Assembly (NCBI RefSeq): GCF_004366595.1
Contig: NZ_SORE01000016.1
Coordinates: 62,001 to 126,000, forward strand
Direction of reading: 5' to 3'
From: Paraburkholderia rhizosphaerae
GTDB taxonomy: Bacteria > Pseudomonadota > Gammaproteobacteria > Burkholderiales > Burkholderiaceae
Length of the DNA: 64,000 bases
The position numbers and the translations under genes were made by a program. A model generated the notes under the pieces. That model was not told the DNA's origin. It did not search any database and saw nothing but the letters and a program-made list of their open reading frames with translations. Shown piece by piece: positions 8,077 through 16,409 of this stretch. Each line of letters starts with the position of its first letter. Within the stretch, counting starts at the first letter, position 1.

Positions 8077-8808
8077 ATGATCAAAAAAACCAGCCTCGCA
8101 TGGACGCTCGCCGGAACCTGCGTCGTACCGCTGCTGTTTTCACTCGCGCCGATCGCTGCACACGCGCAAACCATCGTGCCGCCGCAGCCGTCCGGCGTGC
8201 TGTCGCTCAATGCACAAGCGAGCGCTGAAGTGCCGCAGGACGTCGTCAATATCACACTGTTCTTCGAACAGGAAGCAAGCGACCCATCGTCGCTGACGAA
8301 CACGCTGAACCAGCGCGCGGACGCCGCGTTGCAAAAGGCCAAAGGCGTCGCCGGCGTGACCGCCCGCACAGGTTCGTTCTCAATCTTCCCATCGACCGAT
8401 CGCGACGGCCGCATCTCCGCATGGCGCGGGCGCACCGAGGTCGTACTCGAGTCGCGCGATTTCGCGGCCGCGTCGAAGCTCGCGGGGCAGATGGCGCCGG
8501 GCATGCAGGTCGGCAACGTGCAATTCTCGTTGTCGCCGGAAGCGCAACGCACGGCAGAGCAGAAGCTGACCGGCCAGGCGATTGCGTCGTTCCGGCAGCA
8601 GGCCGCGTCGTCCGCACAAGCGTTTGGCTACAACAGCTATTCGATTCGCGAAGTCAACGTCGGCCAAAGTGGCCTGATCCAGCCGCGCCCGATGATGATG
8701 ATGAACGCGCGCGCGATGTCCGCCGACGCGAAAGCCGCGCCGCTACCGCTCGAAGGCGGCATGTCGACGGTCACCGTGAACGTATCGGGCTCGGTGCAGA
8801 TGAAGTAG
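8077..8808 (+). CDS. Periplasmic SIMPL-domain (DUF541) protein
   Basis: A secreted 243-residue protein. The first 30 residues form a signal peptide (basic MIKK, hydrophobic core, cleavage near AHA-QT). The mature part is a SIMPL/DUF541 domain: 'GVLSLNAQASAEVPQDVVNITLFFEQ', then 'RTGSFSIFPSTDRDGRISAWRG' and a C-terminal 'STVTVNVSGSVQM'. Related proteins include the oxidative stress protein YggE and BP26 ring-forming antigens. Four Met residues in a row occur near residue 210. The ATG at 8077 has a taggag ribosome site 8 bases upstream. It appears to be a single-gene unit. Confidence 0.88.
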   Translation: MIKKTSLAWTLAGTCVVPLLFSLAPIAAHAQTIVPPQPSGVLSLNAQASAEVPQDVVNITLFFEQEASDPSSLTNTLNQRADAALQKAKGVAGVTARTGSFSIFPSTDRDGRISAWRGRTEVVLESRDFAAASKLAGQMAPGMQVGNVQFSLSPEAQRTAEQKLTGQAIASFRQQAASSAQAFGYNSYSIREVNVGQSGLIQPRPMMMMNARAMSADAKAAPLPLEGGMSTVTVNVSGSVQMK

Positions 8809-8892
8809 TGAAGTGACGCGCGCTGTATGACACGTGGGCTCCGTTGCTACACGTGCATCGTGACAACGCCGCAACGGCAGCGGAAACAAGCG

Positions 8893-8920
8893 AAAACGCC
8901 ACGGCATGCCGTGGCGTTTG
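8893..8920. terminator. Bidirectional terminator between the SIMPL gene and lgt
   Basis: A perfect palindrome with a 12-bp arm (aacgccacggca / tgccgtggcgtt) sits between convergent genes, with an A run on one side and Ts on the other, so it can serve both. Confidence 0.85.
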
Positions 8921-8983
8921 TTCATCATGGCCATGCACGGCTATCGCCGCAAGCCGCACGCCAACCGACCCGTCGGGTCTGCG

Positions 8984-9898
8984 TCACGAACTTCCGCTCG
9001 CATTCACCGGCTGCTGCGCCTGCCGTCCCGCGCGCCGATACGACCATACGAGCATCACGATGCCCGCAACGATCATCGGCAGCGACAGCCACTGGCCCAT
9101 CGAGAACCCAAGCGCCAGCAAGCCGAGAAAATCATCAGGCTCGCGTGCGAACTCGACAATAAAGCGCGCAAGACCATAGCCGATCAGGAACACCCCCGAC
9201 ACGGCGCCGACCGGCCGCGGTTTGCGCGAGAACAGGATCAGCACGAAAAACAGCGCGACGCCTTCGAGCGCGATTTCATAAAGCTCGGACGGATGACGCG
9301 GCAGCAGATGATATTGCGCGAACACTTCGTTCAGGTGCCATTGCGCGGCCTGCTGCGGATGCGCCGCGAGCCATGCGGCGTCGTCATTCGCGGCGCCCGG
9401 AAACAGCATCGCCCATGGCGCGGACGGATCGGTCACACGGCCCCACAACTCGCCGTTGATAAAGTTGCCGAGACGCCCAGCCGCAAGACCGGTCGGCACC
9501 ATCGGCGCGACGAAGTCGGTCACCTGCATCCATGTGCGGTTGCGCTGCCGCGCGAAGATCGTCATTGCGATCACGACGCCGAGAAAGCCGCCATGGAACG
9601 ACATGCCGCCTTCCCACACCTTGAAGATCTCGAGCGGATGCGCGAAGTAGAAGCTCGCCTTATAGAACAGCACATAACCGAGCCGGCCGCCGAGTATCGT
9701 GCCGAGCACGCCGTAGAACAGCATGTCGTCGATATCCTTGGCGGTCCAGCCCTGCGCGGCCACATGCGGCAGGCGCAGCCGCAGCCGCGCAACGACGATC
9801 GCCGCGATAAAGGCGACGAGATACATCAGGCCGTACCAGCGCACGGCGAGCGGCCCCAGGTGGATGGCGACGGGATCGAAATTCGGGTGAATAAGCAT
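8984..9898 (-). CDS. lgt: Prolipoprotein diacylglyceryl transferase Lgt
   Basis: Lgt transfers diacylglycerol from phosphatidylglycerol to the lipobox Cys of pre-lipoproteins in the inner membrane. The 304-residue protein has seven predicted membrane helices, the N-terminal 'MLIHPNFDPVAIHLGPLAVRWYG' and the Lgt signature 'GRLGNFINGELWGR' near residue 143. The essential His in the 'RWYGLMYL' region and Arg in the signature are present. It is convergent with the SIMPL gene and lies downstream of the LysR gene on the same strand. Confidence 0.97.
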   Translation of the reverse strand: MLIHPNFDPVAIHLGPLAVRWYGLMYLVAFIAAIVVARLRLRLPHVAAQGWTAKDIDDMLFYGVLGTILGGRLGYVLFYKASFYFAHPLEIFKVWEGGMSFHGGFLGVVIAMTIFARQRNRTWMQVTDFVAPMVPTGLAAGRLGNFINGELWGRVTDPSAPWAMLFPGAANDDAAWLAAHPQQAAQWHLNEVFAQYHLLPRHPSELYEIALEGVALFFVLILFSRKPRPVGAVSGVFLIGYGLARFIVEFAREPDDFLGLLALGFSMGQWLSLPMIVAGIVMLVWSYRRAGRQAQQPVNASGSS

Positions 9899-9994
9899 CG
9901 TGTGGATTATCGAAGTTCGGTTCTGGAAGATAGAGTCGGATGAAGGGACCGAGTTGTTGGACCTGAAGTTGGAGCCGGCCAGTTGCGCGGGCGT

Positions 9995-11167
9995 TCAATC
10001 GCGCCCCGAACCCGCCGCATGCGCACGCGCGATCTCGATGAAACCGGCCAGCACCGGACTGACCGCCTGGGTACGCCATACGAGCCCCGTTTCGATCGCC
10101 GGCACCGCCTCGGTCAACGGCCGGTACACCACACCGGTGCGCCGCAGATTACGCAGCGATTGCGGCACCAGTGCGACGCCCATGCCGGCCGACACGAGGC
10201 TTACGATGGTTTGCATCTGGATCGCTTCCTGCCCGATGCGCGGTGTGACGCCGGCGACGCCGTAGCAATCCATAATGATGTCATAAAAGCCTGGCGCCAA
10301 ACGCCGCGGGAAGATGACGAGCGGTGCATCGGCCGCATCACGCAAACTGATCGGCGTGTCGCGCCATTCGGCGGGAACCGGCAACGGATGCTCGCCTCCG
10401 TTTTCCTCAGGCGCTCTACGGGCCGCCTGCACGCGGGCCTGCTGAGTGGCCTTCTGGATGGTCTTCTGGGTAGCCTTCGCGTCGAGTCGCCCAGTGGTCC
10501 GCGCACTGCGATCCTTTGTGCTCTTCGCGTTGCGTTCGTCAGCGACGTGCGCGCTGCGATCCTCTGTCTGTTTCGCGTTGCGCTCCTTAACCGCATCAAT
10601 TTGGGCCTCGATCTGCGCCGCCATCTGCGCGGACATCGCGATCACCAGCGGCTCGCGCGCAATCGGCAGCCACGACAGCTGCGCGGCATACCGCGGCGGC
10701 AGCGGACCGATCACCAGCCCCGCGTCGATATGGCCCGCGACCAGTTCTTCGAACTGCACGTCGCTGGTCGCTTCGGCGAGTTGCAGCCGCACGCGCGGAT
10801 GGCGCACGCCAAAATCGCGCAACAGCGGGGGCAGCAACCCGTAGTCGGCGGTCGACACAAACGACAGCGACAGCCCGCCCGATTCCCCGCGCGCGAGACT
10901 CTGCGCGAGCGGCCGCAACGCCTCCGCGCTCGCCAGCAGACGCCGCACTTCGGGCAGCAGATCGACACCGACCGGTGTCAGTTCGACCGAGCGCTTCGTA
11001 CGGGCGAACAGTTCGACGCCAAGCGTTTCTTCGAGCGCGCGGATCGCCTGCGACAGCGGCGGCTGCGTCATCGACAGACGCGCCGCCGCGCGGCCGAAGT
11101 GCTTCTCTTCGGCGACCGCGACGAAATAGCGCAACTGCCGCAGATCCGGCATGACCGGGGTTGTCAT
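9995..11167 (-). CDS. LysR-family regulator divergent from ilvD, with a repeat insertion
   Basis: The N-terminal helix-turn-helix is standard ('LRQLRYFVAVAEEKHFGRAA', then 'LSMTQPPLSQAIRALEETLG' at about 31-50), followed by a periplasmic-binding-protein-like effector domain. At 390 residues it is about 80-90 longer than typical LysR proteins. The excess sits at residues 181-262, inside the effector domain, and is charged and Ala-rich with three 16-residue units starting ERNAK, ERNAK and RLDAK at 195, 211 and 227. The fold resumes at 'PLVIFPRRLAPGFYD'. It probably controls ilvD and itself. The start may be ATG 11165-11167 or the Met six codons later. Confidence 0.9.
   Translation of the reverse strand: MTTPVMPDLRQLRYFVAVAEEKHFGRAAARLSMTQPPLSQAIRALEETLGVELFARTKRSVELTPVGVDLLPEVRRLLASAEALRPLAQSLARGESGGLSLSFVSTADYGLLPPLLRDFGVRHPRVRLQLAEATSDVQFEELVAGHIDAGLVIGPLPPRYAAQLSWLPIAREPLVIAMSAQMAAQIEAQIDAVKERNAKQTEDRSAHVADERNAKSTKDRSARTTGRLDAKATQKTIQKATQQARVQAARRAPEENGGEHPLPVPAEWRDTPISLRDAADAPLVIFPRRLAPGFYDIIMDCYGVAGVTPRIGQEAIQMQTIVSLVSAGMGVALVPQSLRNLRRTGVVYRPLTEAVPAIETGLVWRTQAVSPVLAGFIEIARAHAAGSGRD
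10442..10585 (-). repeat. 48-bp tandem repeat, three units, inside the LysR gene
   Basis: Units at 10538-10585, 10490-10537 and 10442-10489 encode 16 residues each. The first two are clearly related (ERNAKQTEDRSA and ERNAKSTKDRSA, with near-identical DNA such as ctgcgatcct..tgt and ttcgcgttgcg). The third is degenerate. The period is a multiple of three, so the frame is kept. Confidence 0.88.
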
Positions 11168-11333
11168 CGATGGATCCTTTGATACGTTTTTCGACCTAAT
11201 AAGCCATCAATAATATATTGGACATTCTTTCGTGAAAACTGCATTCTTGCGCGACGCGCGCGGCCTACACTGCATCTGACCTGTGCACGCAGCCGCCGGC
11301 GCACCGATCACAACAAACCGGATGGAGCTCCTC
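11168..11333. promoter_or_regulatory. Divergent control region between the LysR gene and ilvD
   Basis: This 166-bp spacer has a distinctly AT-rich core at about 11196-11235 (aataagccatcaataatatattggacattc), the usual position for a LysR box and overlapping divergent promoters. Exact promoter elements could not be fixed by eye. A ggagctc ribosome site (11324-11330) precedes the ilvD ATG. Confidence 0.6.
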
Positions 11334-13007
11334 ATGTCGTACAACCGTCGTTCGAAGAACATCACGCAAGGCGTCGCCCGCTCGCCGAACCGTTCGATGT
11401 ATTACGCCATCGGCTACAAGAAGGATGACTTCGACAAGCCGATGATCGGCGTCGCCAACGGCCATTCGACGATCACCCCGTGCAACGCCGGCCTGCAGCG
11501 GCTGGCCGACGCGGCCGTTGCCGCGGTCAAGGGCGCCGACGCGAACCCGCAGATTTTCGGCACGCCGACCATTTCGGATGGCATGTCGATGGGCACCGAA
11601 GGGATGAAGTACTCGCTCGTGTCGCGCGAAGTGATCGCCGACTGTATCGAGACCTGCGTGCAAGGCCAGTGGATGGACGGCGTGGTCGTGATCGGCGGCT
11701 GCGACAAGAACATGCCGGGCGGCATGATCGGTCTCGCGCGCTCGAACGTGCCGGGCATTTACGTGTACGGCGGCACGATCAAGCCGGGCAACTGGAAGGG
11801 TCAGGCGCTGACGATCGTTTCGTCGTTCGAGGCGGTCGGCGAATTCACCGCGGGCCGTATGTCCGAAGCCGACTTCGAGGGCATCGAACAGAACTCGTGC
11901 CCGACCACCGGTTCGTGCGGCGGCATGTACACGGCGAACACGATGAGCTCGTCGTTCGAAGCGCTCGGCATGTCGCTAATGTACTCGTCGACGATGGCGA
12001 ACCCGGACCAGGAAAAGGTCGACTCGGCCGCCGAATCGGCGCGCGTGCTGGTCGAAGCAGTGAAGAAGGACCTGAAACCGCGCGACATCATCACGAAGCA
12101 GTCGATCGAGAACGCGGTCACGCTGATCATGGCAACCGGCGGTTCGACCAACGCGGTGCTGCACTATCTTGCGATCGCGCACGCGGCGGAAGTGGACTGG
12201 AAAATCGAAGATTTCGAGCGCATCCGCCAGCGCGTGCCGGTTATCTGCGACCTGAAGCCGTCGGGCAAGTATGTCGCGACCGACCTGCATCAGGCCGGCG
12301 GCATCCCGCAGGTGCTGAAGATTCTGCTCGACGCAGGGCTGCTGCACGGCGACTGCATCACGATCACCGGACGCACGCTCGCAGAAGAACTGAAGGATGT
12401 GCCGTCGCAGCCGCGTAAGGATCAGCACGTGATCTTCCCGGTCGACAAGGCGCTGTACAAACAAGGTCACCTTGCGATCCTGAAGGGCAACCTCGCGGAA
12501 GACGGCGCAGTTGCGAAGATCACCGGCCTGAAAAACCCGGTGATCACCGGCCCGGCGCGCGTATTCGACGACGAGCAAAGCGCGATGGACGCGATTCTCG
12601 CGGACAAGATCAAGGCCGGCGACGTGCTGGTGCTTCGCTATCTCGGCCCGCAAGGCGGCCCGGGCATGCCGGAGATGCTGGCGCCGACCTCGGCGATCAT
12701 CGGCAAGGGTCTGGGTGAATCGGTCGGCCTGATCACCGACGGCCGGTTCTCCGGCGGCACGTGGGGCATGGTGGTCGGTCACGTCGCGCCGGAAGCGTTC
12801 GTCGGCGGCACGATCGCGCTGGTGCAGGAAGGCGATTCGATTACGATCGACGCACACAAGCTGCTGCTGCAACTGAACGTCGACGACGCGGAACTGCAAC
12901 GCCGCCGCGCCGCGTGGAAGCAGCCGAAGCCGCGTTATACGCGCGGCGTGCTCGCGAAGTTCGCGGCGCTCGCACAGCCGGCGCACAAGGGCGCGGTAAC
13001 CGGCTAA
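11334..13007 (+). CDS. ilvD: Dihydroxy-acid dehydratase IlvD
   Basis: IlvD dehydrates 2,3-dihydroxy-isovalerate and -methylvalerate in branched-chain amino acid synthesis, using an Fe-S cluster. The two IlvD/Edd signatures are present: 'GGCDKNMPGGMIGLAR' near residue 120 and 'CPTTGSCGGMYTANTM' near 192, whose Cys residues bind the cluster. Near the C terminus 'LITDGRFSGGT' is also typical. The 557-residue length is normal. The ATG at 11334 follows ggagctc. Upstream Mets lack family resemblance. A strong terminator follows. Confidence 0.97.
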   Translation: MSYNRRSKNITQGVARSPNRSMYYAIGYKKDDFDKPMIGVANGHSTITPCNAGLQRLADAAVAAVKGADANPQIFGTPTISDGMSMGTEGMKYSLVSREVIADCIETCVQGQWMDGVVVIGGCDKNMPGGMIGLARSNVPGIYVYGGTIKPGNWKGQALTIVSSFEAVGEFTAGRMSEADFEGIEQNSCPTTGSCGGMYTANTMSSSFEALGMSLMYSSTMANPDQEKVDSAAESARVLVEAVKKDLKPRDIITKQSIENAVTLIMATGGSTNAVLHYLAIAHAAEVDWKIEDFERIRQRVPVICDLKPSGKYVATDLHQAGGIPQVLKILLDAGLLHGDCITITGRTLAEELKDVPSQPRKDQHVIFPVDKALYKQGHLAILKGNLAEDGAVAKITGLKNPVITGPARVFDDEQSAMDAILADKIKAGDVLVLRYLGPQGGPGMPEMLAPTSAIIGKGLGESVGLITDGRFSGGTWGMVVGHVAPEAFVGGTIALVQEGDSITIDAHKLLLQLNVDDAELQRRRAAWKQPKPRYTRGVLAKFAALAQPAHKGAVTG

Positions 13008-13096
13008 GCGGCATTTCGGCGGGCGCCGCCGCGTGCGGCGCCGTTCGAATTCCGCGGTTTCACTGCCGGTACGCGCGGGTACTGCGTTACCCGAAA

Positions 13097-13142
13097 GCAA
13101 AGGGGCACACGACAAAAAAGTCGTGTGCCCCTTTGCTTTTAT
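13097..13142 (+). terminator. Strong rho-independent terminator of ilvD
   Basis: A perfect 17-bp stem (gcaaaggggcacacgac and its complement) flanks a six-A loop at 13114-13119, followed by TTTT. The symmetric A and T flanks could work in both directions. Confidence 0.93.
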
Positions 13143-13221
13143 AATGCCGGCACCCGGTACGAGCAAAACGAACAGAACCGCGGGCACCCTAAGCCACGCG
13201 CCGTTGCCGGTGGAGACCACG

Positions 13222-13563
13222 ATGAAATCGAAGGCGTATGCGGCAATGGGGTGGGCAGGCGCGTTGGCGTTGGCCGTGGCGTGGTTCGGACCGGCCGCGC
13301 GCGCTGAAGCGTCGCCGGGCCTCGCGCTCGCTCGGCAGGAAAACTGCCTGAGCTGCCATTCAGTCAACCGGCACGTGATGGGGCCGTCGCTGCACGATAT
13401 CGCCGCGCGCTACGCGGCGCGCAGCGATGCGTCGCAATACCTGGCGCATAAGATTGTCGAAGGCAGCACGGGCGTGTGGGGCAAGGTGCCGATGCCCGCC
13501 AATACGCAGGTCACGCCGGACGAAGCCGCGCAGCTCGCAAGCTGGATTCTGTCGCTCAAGTAA
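13222..13563 (+). CDS. Small periplasmic class I cytochrome c
   Basis: A 113-residue c-type cytochrome. The signal peptide covers about 30 residues ('MKSKAYAAMGWAGALALAVAWF', cleavage near ARA-EA). The haem motif is CLSCH in 'ENCLSCHSVNRHVMGPSLHDI', and the sixth ligand is likely the Met in 'GKVPMPANTQVTPDEA'. This resembles cytochrome c551/c552. The ATG at 13222 has a ggag site 9 bases upstream and lies after the ilvD terminator, so it is probably a separate unit. The electron partner is not evident from the neighbours. Confidence 0.92.
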   Translation: MKSKAYAAMGWAGALALAVAWFGPAARAEASPGLALARQENCLSCHSVNRHVMGPSLHDIAARYAARSDASQYLAHKIVEGSTGVWGKVPMPANTQVTPDEAAQLASWILSLK

Positions 13564-13654
13564 GCTTAAGCAAGCTCGAGTAGGCGCAAATGAGCGCAAA
13601 TAAGCGTCGTCGCAGCAGCCACGACAGCTTCGGCGCGCGGCGCTTGCCCGGTCG

Positions 13655-14137
13655 CTAGCTTGCGCCGCGCAGCTTCAGCTCTTCGCGAATGGCCTCGCGA
13701 ATCCAGACCGCCATCTCCGTTTCCAGTGCAAACGCCACTTCGCGCGTGATCTGGTTGATGAGCCACGTCGTGTGGTCCTCGATCGCATCGCGGCAGCGTG
13801 CTTCGATCAACGTGCGCCCTTCTCCGGTCAGATAGCTTGCGAAACGGCCACGCAGCCGCTCGGCGATCAGATCGGCGTCGTAGTCCGGTGTGGAAGGCGC
13901 GGTGGGCGCAGTGGACGCGGCAGTTGCAGGCGCGCCAGAGGCTGGCGCGGCAGCGGATGCGGCAGGCGCAGTCTGCGCCTGCGCCGAGGCCGGCGGCGTC
14001 ACGAATGCGGGCTCCTCCGACAAAACGTCGGAGAGTTCGGGCAAGTCACGCGCCTGCGCCGGATCGCCCTGTACGATCACCTCGCTCAGAACGGGAATCG
14101 CGGTCTCGGGAGAAGAAGGATCGTTGGGATGGGACAT
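13655..14137 (-). CDS. DUF2486 family protein
   Basis: A 160-residue protein with three parts: an acidic N terminus ('MSHPNDPSSPETAIPVLSEV'), an Ala/Pro/Thr-rich linker at about 52-85, and a conserved helical C terminus ('DADLIAERLRGRFASYLTGEGRTLIEARCRDAIEDH' region, ending 'IREELKLRGAS'). It matches the Burkholderia DUF2486 family found next to holC. Function is unknown. The ATG at 14135-14137 follows the family start, and the longer frame is arginine-rich shadow. No membrane or signal segment is seen. Confidence 0.8.
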   Translation of the reverse strand: MSHPNDPSSPETAIPVLSEVIVQGDPAQARDLPELSDVLSEEPAFVTPPASAQAQTAPAASAAAPASGAPATAASTAPTAPSTPDYDADLIAERLRGRFASYLTGEGRTLIEARCRDAIEDHTTWLINQITREVAFALETEMAVWIREAIREELKLRGAS

Positions 14138-14270
14138 AGGTGCACTCCGTCGATAAGTCGGACGAACCGATGAGCCAGAACCAGGCCCGGCGGGAGAAGC
14201 CCGTGATGTGCTGCAGGTCGGGCGTGTCGTTGGTGCTTGCCTTCGTGCCCGCAATTCGCGGGCCTGCGGG

Positions 14271-14687
14271 CTAGCCGCCCTGCTTGTAGTTATTCAGAGC
14301 ATAGCCGCGATCGCGGTAAAAGCGATACCGATCGCGACCGGCCGCCAGTTCGTCCGGCGCATTGCCGACCACTTCGAGCAACCGCTCGAAGCGCGCAAAC
14401 TGCGCGGGAACCGTCGCGCCCAGGTTCAGCAGGATCTGATGATGCGGCGCTTCGTCGAGATTCGCGGCGAGCACGACCGGCGTATCGGCGGCCAGCGCGC
14501 TACCGGCGATGCAATGCGGCACGAAGTCGAGCGGCGAGAACGTCCACAACTGCTCGTCGAATGCGCGCAGCCGCGGCGGCTCGGCCAGCACCACGAGCGG
14601 CTGGCCGGCCTGATACGCCTTGCGCACAAGGCGGCACGCGTACAACAGCGAATCGCCGACGTTCGAATGGAAGTCGATGCGCGTCAT
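14271..14687 (-). CDS. holC: DNA polymerase III chi subunit HolC
   Basis: HolC (138 residues) links the clamp loader, through psi, to single-strand-binding protein. It shows the family opening 'TRIDFHSNVGDSLLYACRLVRKAYQAG' and the later 'DEQLWTFSPLDFVPH' and 'VVLAANLDEAP' strands. It follows pepA by 76 bases on the same strand, the common pepA-holC linkage of proteobacteria, with the DUF2486 gene next. Confidence 0.94.
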   Translation of the reverse strand: MTRIDFHSNVGDSLLYACRLVRKAYQAGQPLVVLAEPPRLRAFDEQLWTFSPLDFVPHCIAGSALAADTPVVLAANLDEAPHHQILLNLGATVPAQFARFERLLEVVGNAPDELAAGRDRYRFYRDRGYALNNYKQGG

Positions 14688-14763
14688 GCTCGCCCTCGCC
14701 GTTCGCCCGCGCCGTCCAGGCTGCCCGACTGCGCCCGGACATGCGAAGCAACTGCGCGCTGCG

Positions 14764-16275
14764 TCATTGTGCGGCGCGGTCGATCAGGAACTGCGACAGC
14801 AGCGGCACCGGACGGCCAGTCGCACCCTTTGCCGCACCGCTTTTCCATGCGGTACCGGCGATATCGAGGTGCGCCCACGGATACGCTTCAGTAAAGCGCG
14901 CGAGGAAGCATGCGGCGGTCACACTGCCGGCCGGACGCCCGCCGATGTTCGCGACATCCGCGAAATTCGACTTCAGCAGGTCCTGGTATTCGTCGTCGAG
15001 CGGCATCCGCCATGCGGGGTCCGAGGCTTCCTTCGCCGCGTCGAGCAACTCACCGGCCAGTGCGTCGTCCTTCGCGAAGAGGCCGGTGTTGTGATGGCCG
15101 AGCGCGATGATGCAGGCGCCCGTCAGCGTCGCGATATCGATCACCGCGGCCGGCTTGAAGCGCTCGGCATACGTCAGCGCGTCGCACAGGATCAGCCGCC
15201 CTTCCGCATCCGTATTCAGCACTTCGATCGTCGTGCCCGACATGCTCGTGACGATGTCGCCCGGCTTCGTCGCATTGCCCGACGGCATGTTCTCGCAGGT
15301 CGGAATGATGCCGACCACATTGAGCTTCAGACCCATCTCGGCGACCGCGCGCAGCGTGCCGAGCACCGAGCCCGCGCCGCACATGTCGTACTTCATTTCA
15401 TCCATCGAGTCGCCCGGCTTCAGCGAAATGCCGCCGGTATCGAACGTGATGCCCTTGCCGACCAGCACGACCGGCGCCGCCTTCGCCGCGCCGCCCTGGT
15501 ACTGCAGCACGATGAACTGCGGCGGCTCGATCGAGCCTTTCGCGACCGACAGGAACGAGCCCATCTTCAGCGCTTCCATCTGCTTCTGGCCGAGCACTTC
15601 GACCTTCAGTTTCCAGTCCTTCGCGAGCTTTTTCGCGGCGCTGGCCAGATAGGTCGGCGTGCAGACGTTGCCCGGCAGGTTGCCCAGATCGCGCGTGAGG
15701 TCCATGCCGTTCGCGAGCGCCGCACCCTGCTTCGCGGCGACCTTCGCGAGCTTCTCATCGACCGGGTCGACCGTAAACACGATGCGCTTCAGCGCGCGCG
15801 CGGTCGTGTCCGGCTTGCTCTTCATCTGCGTGAACTTGTACGTGAGCTCACGCAATGCAAGGATCGCCGCGCGTACTGCCCAATCCGACGTGCGCTCCTT
15901 GATCGGCGCCTGTGCGAGCGTGAACGTGACTTGCACGATCTTCGTGCCGAGAATCGCGCGCCACGCGGCGCGCACTGCGTCGCCGTAGGCCTTTTGCGTG
16001 AACCCATCCTGTTTGCCAAGACCCACCAGCAGCACGCGCGACGCGCCAATGCCGGACACTTCGTGGAGGAACAGCGTGCTGCCATTCTTGCCGTCCATGT
16101 CGCCCGCCTTGATGATGCGGGTCAGCAGACCTTTGGTCGCCGTGTCGATTTCCAGTGCGGCGCCGGACAGCGTTTGCGACTCGAAAACACCGATCACGAT
16201 GCAATCGGATTTTCCGGTCAGGAACCCTTGGGTCGAGCCTTTGCTCCAATCACAGGCTTTTATGCTAAAGTCCAT
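14764..16275 (-). CDS. pepA: Leucyl aminopeptidase PepA
   Basis: A cytosolic M17 metallo-aminopeptidase of 503 residues. The C-terminal catalytic domain carries 'GKGITFDTGGISLKPGDSMD' and the M17 signature 'NTDAEGRLILCDAL', which supply the two-metal ligands and catalytic residues. The ATG at 16273-16275 gives the normal start 'MDFSIKACDWSKGS'. The upstream continuation is not family-like. It is divergent from lptF, a conserved pepA/lptFG arrangement, and heads the pepA-holC-DUF2486 run. Confidence 0.96.
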   Translation of the reverse strand: MDFSIKACDWSKGSTQGFLTGKSDCIVIGVFESQTLSGAALEIDTATKGLLTRIIKAGDMDGKNGSTLFLHEVSGIGASRVLLVGLGKQDGFTQKAYGDAVRAAWRAILGTKIVQVTFTLAQAPIKERTSDWAVRAAILALRELTYKFTQMKSKPDTTARALKRIVFTVDPVDEKLAKVAAKQGAALANGMDLTRDLGNLPGNVCTPTYLASAAKKLAKDWKLKVEVLGQKQMEALKMGSFLSVAKGSIEPPQFIVLQYQGGAAKAAPVVLVGKGITFDTGGISLKPGDSMDEMKYDMCGAGSVLGTLRAVAEMGLKLNVVGIIPTCENMPSGNATKPGDIVTSMSGTTIEVLNTDAEGRLILCDALTYAERFKPAAVIDIATLTGACIIALGHHNTGLFAKDDALAGELLDAAKEASDPAWRMPLDDEYQDLLKSNFADVANIGGRPAGSVTAACFLARFTEAYPWAHLDIAGTAWKSGAAKGATGRPVPLLSQFLIDRAAQ

Positions 16276-16409
16276 CGCGCTTGTCCTCGGATAAAATCTG
16301 GGCTTAGGATGAAAGCCGCAATTATCCGCTATTTTTCCCGTGGCCGTCGCTTCGGAGGCACGTACTACGCATACGGCGCCCTGTCGAGCGCGCCCTCCCA
16401 TCATCGACA
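16276..16409. promoter_or_regulatory. Divergent promoter region pepA / lptF
   Basis: A 134-bp spacer with AT-rich stretches (gcaattatccgctatttttc at 16317-16336) that must carry both promoters. No specific operator was recognised. Confidence 0.5.
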
